Of a stretch of 64,000 nucleotides of DNA, positions 10,117 to 21,804 are shown in pieces. Made by a program: the position numbers and the translations under genes. The notes beneath the pieces were generated by a model that searched no databases, was not told the origin of the DNA, and was given only the letters and a program-made list of their open reading frames with translations. The number at the start of each line of letters is the position of its first letter. Within the stretch, counting starts at the first letter, position 1. The DNA is from Erodium maritimum (lineage: Eukaryota > Streptophyta > Magnoliopsida > Geraniales > Geraniaceae): the NCBI GenBank assembly GCA_963921825.1, contig OY997592.1, forward strand, positions 64,190,336 to 64,254,335, written 5' to 3'.

Positions 10117-12115
10117 TGTTGGATACCGGGGCGTCACACTCGTTTGTGTCGTCGAGTTGTGCTGAGAGGTTGGGGCTGAGTTTAGAGCCGTTGAGTCCAC
10201 CCCTGCGTCTGGACACGCCGGTTGGTGGTGGTGTGGTGTTGACTAGAGTCTGTCGTGCCTGCGAAGTCAGAGAAGCGAACCGACACAGGAGGTTCGAGAG
10301 AGAGCTCAAGAACCCTGAAGCTGGACCGAATCCTCAACCCGAGGAGTCGGGTATGTTCGGAGTTGGTAGGCATGACGACGGTAGTGGAGCGAGGTTTTAG
10401 AGAGACTGCGAGGATCCGTTAGGATCGACAGCGACTGAGCTTGTGCGTGTATCCGTGGGAAGGATACTTACGAAATGACAACCTTTGACGTAAACTTGGG
10501 AATGGATTGGCTGGCGAAGTACCGAGCCAATATCAACTGCTTTAGGCGACGAGTGACAGTGTCAGCAGGCAACACGAAGGTGTCGTGTGTGCTGGGTAGT
10601 ATTAGCGGGGTCCTCCTGTCGGCATTGTCTGCAGTGGAGGAAGTATCGGCCGTGCAGAGGAGAGAGTTACCGCGAAGGGTGTGGGGGTTCCCCGAGGTGT
10701 TTCCTGAGGAGTTGAGCGGGTTGCCACCAGTTCATGAGGTGGAGTTCAGGATTGACCTGGTGCCGGGAACGGCAGCGCTATCGATGGCGCCTTACAGGTA
10801 CGCGCCACCCGAGTTGACCGAGCTGAGGAGTCAGCTCGAGGAGCTTCGGGAGAAGGGGTTTATTTCGTCCGAGCATATCACCGTGGGGAGCGCCAGCACT
10901 CTTCGTGAAGAAGAAGAGTGGAGAGCTTCGGATGTGCATGGACTACCGGAAACTGAACCGGGTTACGGTGAATGACCGATGCCCGATGCCGAAAATGGAC
11001 GACTTGTTCGACCAGTTGAGAGGGTCGACGTATTTCTCGAAGATCGACCTACGATCCGGATACTACCAGTTGCGAGTCCGAGAGGGGGACGTCGCAAGGT
11101 CTGTATTCCAGACATGCTATGAGCATTACGAGTTCTGGGTGATGACTTTGAACTGCCGAACGCACCTGCAGCGTTCATGGATCCGATGAACAGTATATTC
11201 CGGCTGTTCTTAAATCAGTTGGTGGTGGTGTTTTGTAGATGACGAGGATTCGGGAGATAGTTGTCGGCGGTACTAACGCCGAGGGCTGGGATCGTTGTAC
11301 TAATTGGGAGTTACGGTGTCGCGGAGGTTAGTACATACCGCGTGACGGAGGAGGCGACGAGCTGCGAGAGTCGCAGCTTTTGCGTCTAACAGTGCACATG
11401 AATGGCACTGAGAGGAGAGCGACATCAGGTGGCATGTCTAGTAGAGCGGGATGCGGAGAGCGGTCGTGGGATTAGTATCACGATGCCTCCCTAGTCGGTA
11501 GGTGAGAGTCGAACATCAGCGACCCGATGGGTTGGTGCAACCACTACGGGTTGCACAACGGAAATGGGGGGCACATCACGATGGATTTCGTGAGCGGTTA
11601 GCCGAGTTCGCCTACAACAACAGTTTTCAGGCCAGTATCAGGATGGCACCGTTCGAAGCATTGTGTGGTAGGCCGTGTCAATCGCCCGTGTGCTGGGCAG
11701 AAGTGAGAAATGAGGGTTTACTGGGTCTAGAACTGGATCGAGAGACAGCAGAGTCGGTAGGAGCTAGGCTGACAGACGGCGCCGACCTCTCGAGTCAGCA
11801 GTCGGTGACCATGTATCCTTGGAGGTGAGTCCGAAGGGTGGATGTGTGCGTTTCAACCGCGGCAGGGGTGGGTTAGCCCCGCGGTGTACCAGGCCTTTCG
11901 AGGTCTTGAGTACGTCCTTGAGGGGGCGGATGTCGAGGTAACGGGTGATGTCCCGTACAAGGAGAAACCGATGTGGGAAAGAGATCCACGAGAGCAGGTC
12001 CTGCGCGGAAAGGTTATCCGCTTAGAATTGGTGTTGTGGCGACACCACGAGACCGAGTCGACTTGGGAACGCGAGGACGAGGTTCGCGCAAAGTACCCCG
12101 ACCGGTTCGACTCCT
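10117..12115 (+). pseudogene. Chromovirus pol remnant: protease, RT, integrase, chromodomain parts
   Basis: Recognisable parts in order: aspartic protease (LDTGASHSFVSSSCAERLGL, about 10117-10180), reverse transcriptase (motifs such as [11 protein letters not shown] and [13 protein letters not shown], about 10680-11150), the late part of integrase (FAYNNSFQASIRMAPFEALC, about 11605-11670) and a chromodomain (about 12020-12115, with a WEREDEVRAKYP-type end). It is a fossil with several breaks and regions missing. Confidence 0.85.
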
Positions 12116-12151
12116 GAAGTGCGTTGTTCTAAATTTCGCGGATGAAATTCC

Positions 12152-12166
12152 TTTAAGGGGGGTAGA
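12152..12166 (+). promoter_or_regulatory. Polypurine tract
   Basis: The purine-rich run TTTAAGGGGGGTAGA lies directly before the TGTAATAACC start of the 3' LTR, as expected for the plus-strand primer of an LTR retrotransposon. Confidence 0.8.
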
Positions 12167-12167
12167 T

Positions 12168-15100
12168 TGTAATAACCACTCCCGGTCAACGCCAATCAAA
12201 CCTGCGAAAAACAAGAAAATTTAAAAAATTTAAGCAGACACTGAATTGAACCGGAATTGGACCCCGAGGGTCATACCGGACTTAAGTTGACCCCGTTATC
12301 GACCAAAGTGAGTTTCGGGGGACTCAGGGCAACTTTCTGGTCAGTTTGGGAAATGTTGACTTTTCGCTGGAAAAGTCAATCGAGCGACGTTTTGGTCCAT
12401 TCGAGGACCGTTTTGGATCCAAAAAGCTTAGCCGTCGTCGCAACGGTCTTAGTTGAGCCGTTTCCTTATAGCCCGCCAAGTTTCGTAATTTCTTGGGAAA
12501 AGTGCCCGTTCGGGGCCCGAAACGTCCATTTTTCGCGAATCTGATTGGAAAATATCTAGGAGATATTTTCCAAAAGGTGTGGGACCCACTTGGAACTTGT
12601 CCATTATGTGGTGGTGTTAGTTTTGGGGGGAAAATAAAGATGAGAGGACATAAGGGTGGCCGGCCATATTGTGCAAAAAGAAAAAAAAATAGAAAATGTG
12701 TTAGTTTGTAGAAAGAGAAAGAAGAGAGAAGAAAGGGAGAGAAGAAGAAGGGAGTTGGGAGGTTTGGAGCACTATTCACGCTCATCCAACCATGGGATCG
12801 TCTCAAGGCTAGGAGAAAGTGCACTCCCCTCGTTCTCCTCTACGGTATACACCGAATCGATTCTCGTTTTGATTAATTTTGGAAGTTAGGTTTTTGTAAA
12901 ACTATTAGTTTAAGGTGGTTTTGATGTTGGGGTAAGTGTTGGAGACGTTTTGGAGGTGTTTGGAGTCGAAGTATGACGTTTTCCTGTGACCAGAAGCTCG
13001 GGAGGAGCTCCTGCCACCGTGGGTGGTGGCCGGCCGGCCAATGGGTGACTGGCCGGAGCTGGGACCAGCCACCACCATGGTGGCCGAGCCCCATTTAAGC
13101 CCTAGGGCCCACGGACAAGTTGGGCCGGGTGGGTCCCACGTGCTCGGGTGCTCGGTTTTAGTGTTCGGGAGGTTTAAAACGTTCCCCGGATCATTTATCC
13201 TTAACCGAATCGAAAATTGGAATTAAATTGGAAAGGTTATAATTAACGGGTTTTAGAAACTTGAAACGTTAATTATTTGACTCGGAAGTCGGAATTCGAT
13301 TCTGTCAAGTACGTTGGGACCCTTGACTTATTCTAAGACCGTAGAAACGGAAACGGGAATTTTTGGAGCCCCGGAAGGGCATTTACAAAACCCGGGCAGA
13401 TTCGCCATGTCGGGCGAATCGGGCCTTTACGGGTCCCTTATCGACAATGTCGAGTAATTGGGAAGTTTGGGAGTGATCGACATTGTCGGGGTTAAGTTTG
13501 GGCATCAAGTTTAATGATTTTCAGTTTATTCCTGCGAGTTGTTAAGTGCCTTTAAATTGTGTTCTTTTAGATCGTGCCACGGACCGAGGCAAGGGAAAGC
13601 TGGGTGAGTGACTGAGATCATCACCAGAGCTCGTTGGTTGGCTTTTGGGAGAACACGCACGAGGTAGGGAAAAGTAGCCGGATCTCAGCCCTGACTAGGG
13701 AAAGTTAACAGTAGAAATGCATGTGACACTGGGGTGTCGTGGGTTAAGTAGGTTTATCGAATATTAGAAAGGCATGATACGGGAACGTAGCGAATATTGG
13801 AAATGCATGTGACACTTAGTAGTGTCGTAGGAGCAGTGAACTTAGCGATACTAGAATTACTAGAGGCATATGACCATGCCCGGAGGTTGATTATGAACTT
13901 ATCGATATTAGGAGTACTGGAGGCATATGACCATGCCCGGAGGTTGATTGTGAAACTGTTGATATTAGGACTGTTGGAGGCATTGGTTATGCCGGAGGTT
14001 GTTTGAGTATTTTTGTGTCTTTGGTGGCCATGAGAGCCCGTGTTGTTATTATTGGTATCTTGGGAGGCCGTGAGTGCCCGTGGGGTTGTTAACCCATGTC
14101 TTTACCTTTGGTGTTTTGAGTGGCCATGAGTGCCCGTAAGGTTGTTGAACCCGTGTCTTTACTGTGGGAGTCTTGGGTGGCCATGAGTGCCCGTGGGGTT
14201 GTTGAACCCGTGTCTTTACTGTTGTGTGTCTTGGGAGGTCGTGAGTGCCTGTGGGGTTGTTGAGCCCGTGAGTTACTGTTGGTGTATCTTGGGAGGCCGT
14301 AAGTGCCTGTGGGGTTGTTGAGTCTGTGTTTTACTGTTGGTGTACCTTGGGAGGCCGTGAGTGCCTGTGGGGCTGTTGAGTCCGTGTTTTACTGTTGGTG
14401 TCTTGGATGGCCATGAGTGCATGTGAGTGTTGAACCTGCGTTGTTACTGGTACTTGAACTTTGTTTGTGATTGTGTTTGGTTACTTGATCTTGGTGGAGG
14501 TTGTGTGGTGTAGCTAGCCTCCCGACTGGGATCGGGAGAAGCGGAGAGGTTGTGGGCTAGCTCCCCGACTGGGATCGAGGGAAGTTGTGAGACAGGTCGA
14601 CCGCCTGGCCCGACTGGGATCGGAAAGGGCGAGGGACAGAGAGGTTACTGAGACAGGTCGACCGCCTGTCCCGACTGAGATCGGAAAGGGCGAGAGACAG
14701 AGATGGTTACTGAGCAGCTGGTATGCGATCCCTTGTGATCTTGTTTGGTATGCGATCCTTTGTGATCTTGTTTGGTGTGCGATCCCTTGTGATCTTGGGG
14801 TGTTGCGTGGTTGTCTGTCGTGTCCCTGGAGGAGGTCGTCGATTGTTGTGTCGGGTCTACTTTACGTGTCCGAATGTTGAGTCGGTTGAGGAAAGTAACA
14901 GCGTGTGTGTGTCAGTCGGGTTACCTTAGTTTTGGGGGATAGTGATCCCCGGTGTTGAGTTGGTTGTTAGTGTTACCGGCATTGCCCGCTAATTATGCCG
15001 TAGTCAGTCTGTTATCCGTGGTGGTGAGCGAACGCTCACCCCTAGCTGCTTTTCCTACAGGTACCGGTCGCAGGTTGGACTAGGTGAGCTTCTGAAGCTT

Positions 15101-15310
15101 GAAGAGCTAGGAGCGGGATTCTGGGTTTATTTTGAGTCTAGCGACGGATACCATACTTTTGTCCTCTTGTTGGGAATTATTTTAAGTTGTAATATTATTT
15201 TGTTGAACAAATGGTGTTTTTAAAGTGATTAAATGAAAAAGGGTTCGAAATGTTTTATTATTTTAAATGTTCGCGTCCCGAGTTCGGTTTACTGAAATTG
15301 GGGCGTGACA
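12168..15310 (+). repeat. Full 3' LTR (3143 bp) of the chromovirus
   Basis: It starts TGTAATAACC after the polypurine tract and ends GGGGCGTGACA. Its last 740 bp match the partial 5' LTR. Internal tandem arrays are a 57-bp unit (GAGGCATATGACCATGCCCG...) at about 13864-14004 and a roughly 60-bp unit (GAGGCCGTGAGTGCCCGTGG...) repeated about seven times at 14020-14430. The 26-28 bp triplet recurs at about 14720-14800, and the hairpin GGTGAGCG-AA-CGCTCACC at 15023-15040. Small open frames inside it are chance or LTR sequence, not genes. Confidence 0.9.
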
Positions 15311-17485
15311 AGTGGCCCCCTCCTCCCTCTTCCTTCCCCTCGCCCCTTTGTGGTGGTTGTGGACAAGGTTCGTCGTCGACGCTAACCCAAGTCTACCATG
15401 GCTGAACCGCCTCTTCACCACCCCCACGACCCCTCTATTTCTGGGTCCGATCCCGACAGGACGCTTCTCCTTTGGATCGGCCTCGCTGGTATCAGCTCCT
15501 AAGCCGAAGAGGGGGGCATTTGCGCCGCCCTGAGGAGACTTCCTCTCCAAGTAATGGTCTTCTGACCTTACCGCCCCCGAACCCTAGTTCGAAGCCGCCT
15601 TCCTCTGACCCCCCATCCTTTTTTGTCACCCCCAATCGGCCAAAACCTCGCTCTGGTTCCGATCGATGGAGACAGGAACCATAGGGTTCTATTGGTCACC
15701 GACGATGAAATAGGGAATTCTAGGGTTGGGGCGATTATCGATGCTGGTAGTGGGGAATCTTGGGTTCTGCCTACACTCGGGCTCCAACTCCCAAAATTAC
15801 GTGGGCACAGGTAGTCATCCCTACATCTGATAAAGTGGGGATTAACCCCAAGGGACCCATCGCATTGTAGAGAGATCATGTGAAAGGGAAGTCCCTTATG
15901 GAGGAGCTTCCAAGGACGAAGGCACTAGCCTTAGGGCTAGGGCGATGTCTCCCCAAACCGGTCAATTTTCCAACCATACCGGGGGCCCTGACTACCCCAC
16001 CAGGGATGACCCGGGACCGGCCGAAACACCTCATTACAGAGGCATTCCCTTCGATTGGGACTTCCAAGGAGGCGGGCCTCTAATATTCTCTGGAGGGTCT
16101 GTAGGACGGGCTCTCGTCCTGCTCTCTGGACGATGAGGAGGAGATTGAGGTGGTGGTCATGGCGTCTCGGGCGACGATAGAAGCGGCATTAGCTCGCCAA
16201 CAATGGGGAATGCTCGGTCGGTTGTGGTCACCAAAACCCCCACGGAAGGACATGCTCCTCCGCATTATTACCAATGGATGAGGTAAGGCTGCAGAAGGGC
16301 TAGTGGTTAAGGACATAGGGTCGGGACTGATTCAGATTCTACTTTCGGTCGGCGGAATCTAAGGCATGTGTCCGAGGTAATGAACCCTGGTGCTTCGATG
16401 GCCGAGTCATGTTGCTTGGTAACTTGGACCCGTGCGCTCGGGAGTTTCTCGTTCTGGATCGAGTACAATTATGGGTCCATGTTAGGGGGCTACCGCCCCT
16501 AGTTCGGACGAGAGTGACGGGTATCTCTATCGGGAATGCTCTGGGGATGTGTGTAGATGTCCCATGTGACCAATGGGGCATGTGCTAGGGAGGGACTATC
16601 AAGGTCCGATTCTGGCACCTCCTGGAAAGGCCCTTGAGAAAGGGGCGGGTGCTCTAGTTCCCTAAGTTCCCGGAGCCTATCAGTGTGGATCTCACGTACT
16701 CAAAGCTTCCGAGTTTCTGCTATAACTATGGCCGGCTAGGTCATATCTTAAAGGACTGTACGTGGGCGGTTCAGGGTCCACCTCGACTTGGATCTTTCAT
16801 GCTGGAATACGACAAGGATAAGTAGGTCAAACGGTATGCCATAAAATGAGGGGAGACGGGCAGCCTACCTAACCCCCCGAGTTTTGGCATGCTAGGGCAT
16901 TTGCAGCTGACCAAAGCTCCCTGAATACTCCCACACCCTCTCGGTTGGAGCTTAAGGGTTCGACTAGTAGGGCTCCACCTCAGCCTCATGTCTCTCGTTC
17001 AAGAGTCCTGTCGCGACTCTCCACTCAGGACGCAGGAGCTCGTGCGGACGGGGGAGCAACGGGGGCGGTATTGGTTGGAGCGGCTGGACTGGGGGCTGGC
17101 CAGGGTACCCTCAAAAGGTCGGCGATCGGAGACCCCCAGGAGGATCAAGCTAGGGCGGGCAAGCAGCCCCGCCAGGAGAAATGAGTACTGACACATTCAT
17201 CAGGGACTGGACCTGGGAGGGGTCCCTGTATGATGCACTGCCTCCCCCATCACTTTTAATGTTGAGGTCCATCGAGATCTCCGGTCTTTTAGTCTCCCCA
17301 TTCGTCTTCTATCATTACTCGTGAGGCATCAAAACACTGTCGGTGGCGGTTATGGTACTAAAAGGGTCATAGAACCTTTGTTCATTCAATTTGTCCCTAT
17401 ATCAATGGTCGAGAAGGCTGTTCTTCGGTATACACTTATGTAATTTTTGTTATTAAATGAAACCGCACCTTTCGCTTAAAAAAAA
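15311..17485 (+). mobile_element. Decayed ORF1-only LINE, DUF4283 type
   Basis: The plus strand encodes pieces of a plant L1 ORF1: a DUF4283-like stretch (about 16280-16660, with LWVHVRGLPPLVRTRVTGIS) and a zinc knuckle at about 16715-16757, CYNYGRLGHILKDC, in which the second Cys is Tyr. A positively charged tail ends KQPRQEK before a stop near 17183. Only about 300 bases of 3' sequence follow, ending ACCTTTCGCTTAAAAAAAA (tail about 17478-17485). As in the element at 1561-4006, no ORF2 domains are present. Several in-frame stops break the ORF, so this copy is older. Its 5' end abuts the 3' LTR of the chromovirus, so its true start and target-site duplication cannot be seen. Confidence 0.8.
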
Positions 17486-17774
17486 GCCATGTGAAGAAAA
17501 TGTCACAAACCTCCTTGTGCATAAATGTCCCATTAACTTCACCTTTAGGTATATTTGATAGTCATCCCATAAAATTCTATATGTTGGAAATTGGCAAAAC
17601 TCAACCCAGCAAAACCACTCAAACAACACATGACCTTAAACATAAGATTAAGCATTAAGGTAACCAACAAACAAAATACACAACCAACCAACTCAAAAAA
17701 GTCTTTTCATAGCCTTGTCGCACACTAATTCTTTGTATCCTGCAAAAAATAATCCATCTTCCATTGATTATAAG
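17486..17774. other. Intergenic stretch
   Basis: AT-rich sequence between two retroelements, with no recognisable gene or repeat. Confidence 0.5.
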
Positions 17775-17788
17775 TTTTTTTTACCAGT

Positions 17789-19060
17789 TTTTTTTATCAG
17801 CGATTTTTTGTTTTATAAATCCAACAGTTACAAAGTGTAACTGAAGGACAAGGGCAGCGCCCTCAGATGAAACCAGAACAAACACCCAACTAGGGGTGAA
17901 ACAAAACCAAATTACAACAGGTCTAGTAATACCCAGATAAACCTAACATGAAGAACAACTAAAGCTCGAGAAAACAAACAACACCCCTCGAGTAATCAGA
18001 AACCAACCCAGGCCTCAGGCCCGAAACAACCCCACAGGCCGCAGCCCAACTAACACAGGCCAAAGCCCAACTAAAGAGACACGTAAACAAAAAGAGAAAA
18101 GAAAAAACCGGGGCCCACCAAACTACCGCTTGACCGACCTAGAGCCGCGCACGATCTCGGGAAACGCCACCTCGAGCCACGCACATGTCTAGGAAAACGC
18201 ACCCTCGAGCCGTGCACCAGAACGCCGGAACCTGTGCTGCTCCGCCACGAACAGAACGACGACGCCGCCAGACCCGAGTCGACACCCAACCTCAGATCGG
18301 TAGAGAACCCGTGACCACGGAATCCTACCACAGCAGAGCCACAACCAATGCACCCACTCCCAAAACTCCACCAACACCACTCAGCCCCGAGTTTCCTGAG
18401 GAAGGAGAACCCGTCGCCGGCCAACACCGGAGAACAAACCAAAAGGCAGGCCGAGGACACCTCCGAACCCACCCAAGAAAAGTGTACTATTCCTCCAACC
18501 CAAAATCAGTAGAATCTTCAACAGAGCCTACAGACTCAAACACCCCACGGTGGTCAATCCCGACCGTGAGGCCCCGACCAACCTGGCCGAGGAAACGAAG
18601 AAAACTAAAGGTCAGATTAGAGGAGAATACCTGAGCAAGGATGAGGGGAGGTAGAAGATGAGCTCCTTCAACAAGATACCAAGCCATCTCTCAGATCTCG
18701 AAGATTCAAGAACAAATCTGAGATCTCCGAGATCTTGTCGGCTGCCAACACAAACCGACAATCCTAAGGGGAGAGTAGAAAACCCCTACTCCGAAGAGTG
18801 AAGAAGCTACCAAGGCCATGGATCTGAGAAGATATGAAGAGGAGAGAGGGGAAGCTAAGCCGAGACCGAGAGCCCAAAAACGAAGCGAAGAAAACGGAAA
18901 AAAGAAAGGAAAAGCGAAGAAGAAGGGAGGAAGAGGGTCACCGGCGACGTCCAGGCCATGAAAGCCGGAGAGGAGCGTCGCCGGTGACAGAAAACGAAGC
19001 CTGGAAGGGAAAGTTTTTTAGAGAGAGGTCAGAGCAGAGAAAACTAGAGAAGAGGTCTCT
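17789..19060 (-). mobile_element. ORF2-less retroelement (minus), poly(A) and 14-bp TSD
   Basis: It is bounded by TTTTTTTTACCAGT at 17775-17788 and again at about 19062-19075. On the minus strand it starts with a pyrimidine-rich leader (GAGACCTCTTCTCTAG), has a GC-rich 5' half with a possible frame of 133 codons (18472-18071), and ends GGATTTATAAAACAAAAAATCGCTGATAAAAAAA, shown here only in part. No reverse transcriptase, DUF4283 or endonuclease is visible. The layout (GC-rich leader, short 3' UTR, A-tail, target-site duplication) matches the other ORF2-less elements in this window. The A-rich tail blurs the exact boundary. Confidence 0.7.
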
Positions 19061-19722
19061 TTTTTTTTTTACCAGTAAAATCAATTACAACTCACATTAC
19101 CATGATGTATAATAACTTTTACCAATTTTATACTCAACTCTAATCTATTTTGCGTTTGAGTTGGCAACTGATGTTATGTGGCGGCTTCAACCCTCTATGT
19201 CTGCACCAAAATAGGTTCAATTATTATTTTATGTATTAACAGTTTTTTGGTAAAAATTCATATTTTACAACAGTTATTTATGATAAGAGTATAATACTAT
19301 GTTTTTATATTAAGAAAATGTTTTCTTGTCAATATAAATTTTTTTCATATATTAAATTGTTTTTATTATAAACGATATTTTTTATATTAACAAGCCTATA
19401 TAATAAGAAATATTTTTTAGGATAAATATTTTTAAATGATATTTTGTGATTTTTATTATAATTATAAATAATATAATAATCTCAATTTCACTATAAATCA
19501 TGGGATACTATCAAAATATATTAATATCTTTGAAGGAAGAGTGTTCATTACAGTTGTTCAAGAAACCTGGTACATGCACATAGTAATTAAATACTAGAAA
19601 AAAAAATAGTATTTAAGGGACAGGGTGATCTCCCTTGGCAAAGCCAAAAGCAACCACCAATCAAACGTTTTAGTACAGCCTACAAATACAATACATACGT
19701 CAAATAAATAAAGATCTCTATA

Positions 19723-19740
19723 ATTCCTCTTTCAAAAAAA
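19723..19740 (+). mobile_element. Micro retro-insertion 1 (18 bp) with 13-bp TSD
   Basis: ATTCCTCTTTCAAAAAAA sits between two perfect copies of AAAGATCTCTATA (19710-19722 and 19741-19753). The inserted bases look like the last 11 bases of a LINE plus an A-tail. The LINE at 1561-4006 ends TTACCATTTCCTCTC before its tail. The reading as an extremely 5'-truncated LINE insertion is inference. Confidence 0.55.
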
Positions 19741-20774
19741 AAAGATCTCTATATATAGTTCCCTATAAAAGACAATAAGGTCTTCAAACGAGTACATAAA
19801 ATACTAGTGACATCGCCTGCACCTAACCGGTTACACGGTGATATTTTTGTAGGGTTGAGCGCTCTCAATCTTAGTTATTATATATGGTCATATTGTCCGT
19901 GAATCCATTGTCGGATAGAATCATGTCGTCACCCGCGATTCTCGTCCATTTTAATGTCCAAACGGCTTATCTTTCCGTCTAGGAAGTAAGCTATCCGACA
20001 ATGGTTTATCTTTCCGTCTAGGAAGTAAGTTATTGTCATGTTTATAGTCGTTGTTTCTGTCGACCCACCCATCGTTTGATGTCCAATAACAATTGGCGTT
20101 GATCTCCTAATCAATTCTGAATAGGAAGAAAGTTGACGACAGTCGCCGATAATAATTGCTCTAAGAAATTTTCAAACACTGGTCATGTAGAATCATAGCC
20201 GATGCATCTGACAAACGTAAAGACAAGTGGTTCATATCATCCCATGACTCTTTCTCGGACCGACAATGCCTTGTCGGTGCTGGCGTAGGTCTCTAAAAAC
20301 ATCTTTAAAACGAATGGTCAGATGGCATTCAATGTTTAAAAAATGAACGGCTAGATAGCATTCAATGTTTAAAATGTGAAGCAGCTGGGCTGCAGAGCTG
20401 AATAATTGAGTTATCACGTTTGTTTCGTGTGTACAAGGTCCAAGGTTCACGGATGGCTAACAAAACAACAAAACATGCTTCAGATCCGGACACAGAATAA
20501 ACTCGCATGCACGCAACCTGCAATTTTGTCATTTCTATCGATGGTAACATCGTGTTCAACTTTTCATCGTATTCTAATGACTATGGTTATATGTTGGTTG
20601 GTAAATTGAAACTAATGTGTGATTCTTGTGAAGTATCTCGGATGGATTCCGGGAGTTTACAGGAATCCAGGAAGCATTGAGTGTTCGAATCGCTAGATTC
20701 CGTTGGTACATAAACGAGATTCAAATTCATATAATAGAATAGAAATCGAAATAACATTTAATAAACATCTTATT

Positions 20775-20799
20775 ATCCCTAACTTTCGTCAAAAAAATA
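20775..20799 (+). mobile_element. Micro retro-insertion 2 (25 bp) with 15-bp TSD
   Basis: ATCCCTAACTTTCGTC followed by an A-rich tail lies between two perfect copies of AATAAACATCTTATT (20760-20774 and 20800-20814). The inserted end resembles the ACCTTTCGCTT end of the LINE at 15311-17485. It is best explained as an almost completely 5'-truncated LINE copy. Confidence 0.55.
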
Positions 20800-21767
20800 A
20801 ATAAACATCTTATTGTAGGAAATCGGAGATTTAGTCGAAGTATGATACTCCGATTTTTTAATGCTTTTTACTATTACGTATAGAAAGAGGCTTTTTAAGA
20901 TACAACGACTAATCATAATGAACTTAACACCATAAAGAAAAATAAGTAGATGAGGAAGAACGCAAAACCCATTTTGTTTGGTTATGTTTTCCGAGTACGA
21001 GGAATATAAAGACCCTCGAGAAGATAAAATCATGGGGTGATAGATCCCACGATTTTCGTCCCTTAACTTTATCATAATCAGGTTTGGAATAACTGATTTA
21101 AGACCCATAAAAAACCTTTTGAGATTCAAATTCTAGAATTAAACCCTCAAAATTCCATTTGAAGACACATTTTTTTCCCCAACAAATCAGATTGTCGAGT
21201 AAGCTCTGTGAAATGGTTACCAATTTATTGATTGGGTCAAACAACTATTCACAAGAAAATCTCACAAAAGAATATACTGATCTTAGCATATTTTTCACTT
21301 AATTACATTGAATTTTAATTTTATGACGTAGAATCAAAGGGTAATGTTATGTCTCTTCATAAAAAATAGGCTTATATTTTTACGGTGAACACCAGCAGAT
21401 CTGTTGAAGCCATGGTAAATGATTGTATTAATACTGTATTGATGGGTGGGTTGAGTTGAGTTGGGGTTTTGCATTGCAGGTTAAGAAGAGTGACAGGTTG
21501 ATAAGATTTAAAAATGTAGCTTTCAGCAGATTATCTCAAATGTTTCAGAACAAGTCATAGAGTGCAAGGCCTATCACCTATGACTTCATTTACACATGTT
21601 TTTGTGATATGAAGAGTAAGAGTATTTTTATTTTTTATTATTAAAATAGAGTAAAGAGAAAAAAAAATGAGTGTATTTTTGTCATTCGTTATTAAAATTT
21701 AGAGAAACGAAATTTCAAAAAAAAAACCCATAAACTGGCGGAAGGTAACAGACAATAAAACTAAAAA

Positions 21768-21797
21768 TGGAGATGCGGGGTATCGATCCCCGTACCT
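21768..21797 (-). pseudogene. tRNA-Ala 3' fragment
   Basis: The minus strand carries the T-arm and 3' acceptor strand of plant nuclear tRNA-Ala: AGGTACGGGGATCGATACC, continuing to the acceptor end CATCTCCA. The T-stem pairs (CGGGG with CCCCG). The D-arm, anticodon arm and 5' acceptor strand are missing; within a few bases the sequence passes into the arm of a foldback element. It cannot be a working tRNA. It may be what is left of a tRNA gene or of a tRNA-derived repeat. Confidence 0.7.
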
Positions 21798-21804
21798 AAA
21801 ATGG

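Larger units (their letters stand above)
7769..15310 (+). mobile_element. Ty3/gypsy chromovirus fossil (Tekay/Del-like)
   Basis: An LTR retrotransposon with, in order, a partial 5' LTR, a primer-binding site complementary to initiator tRNA-Met, an unusually long leader, parts of protease, reverse transcriptase, integrase and chromodomain, a polypurine tract and a full 3' LTR of 3143 bp. Long LTRs and a C-terminal chromodomain point to the Tekay (Del) lineage. Comparing the shared 740 bp of the two LTRs by eye gives about a dozen differences (roughly 1.6 percent). At 1.3e-8 substitutions per site per year, a grass rate used only as a guide, that is well under 1.5 million years. The element is broken in several places and cannot be autonomous. 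It sits between two oppositely oriented copies of one ORF1-only LINE family. Confidence 0.9.
19076..21767. other. AT-rich intergenic region
   Basis: No gene found. It contains two very short retro-insertions (annotated separately) and a local duplication of TTATCTTTCCGTCTAGGAAG (about 19967 and 20006). A second pair of GCATTCAATGTTTAAAA copies lies near 20326 and 20360. The remainder is low-complexity AT sequence. Confidence 0.5.

Noticed and set aside
7918-14800. Repeat triplets of 26-28 bp (GTATGCGATCCCTTGTGATC) as a CRISPR-like array
   Set aside because: Only three adjacent units without spacers, present in both LTR copies of a plant retrotransposon. It is an LTR-internal repeat.
21781-21797. 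Complete tRNA gene
   Set aside because: Only the T-arm and acceptor end exist; D-arm and anticodon arm are absent. I found no complete tRNA or rRNA gene in the window.
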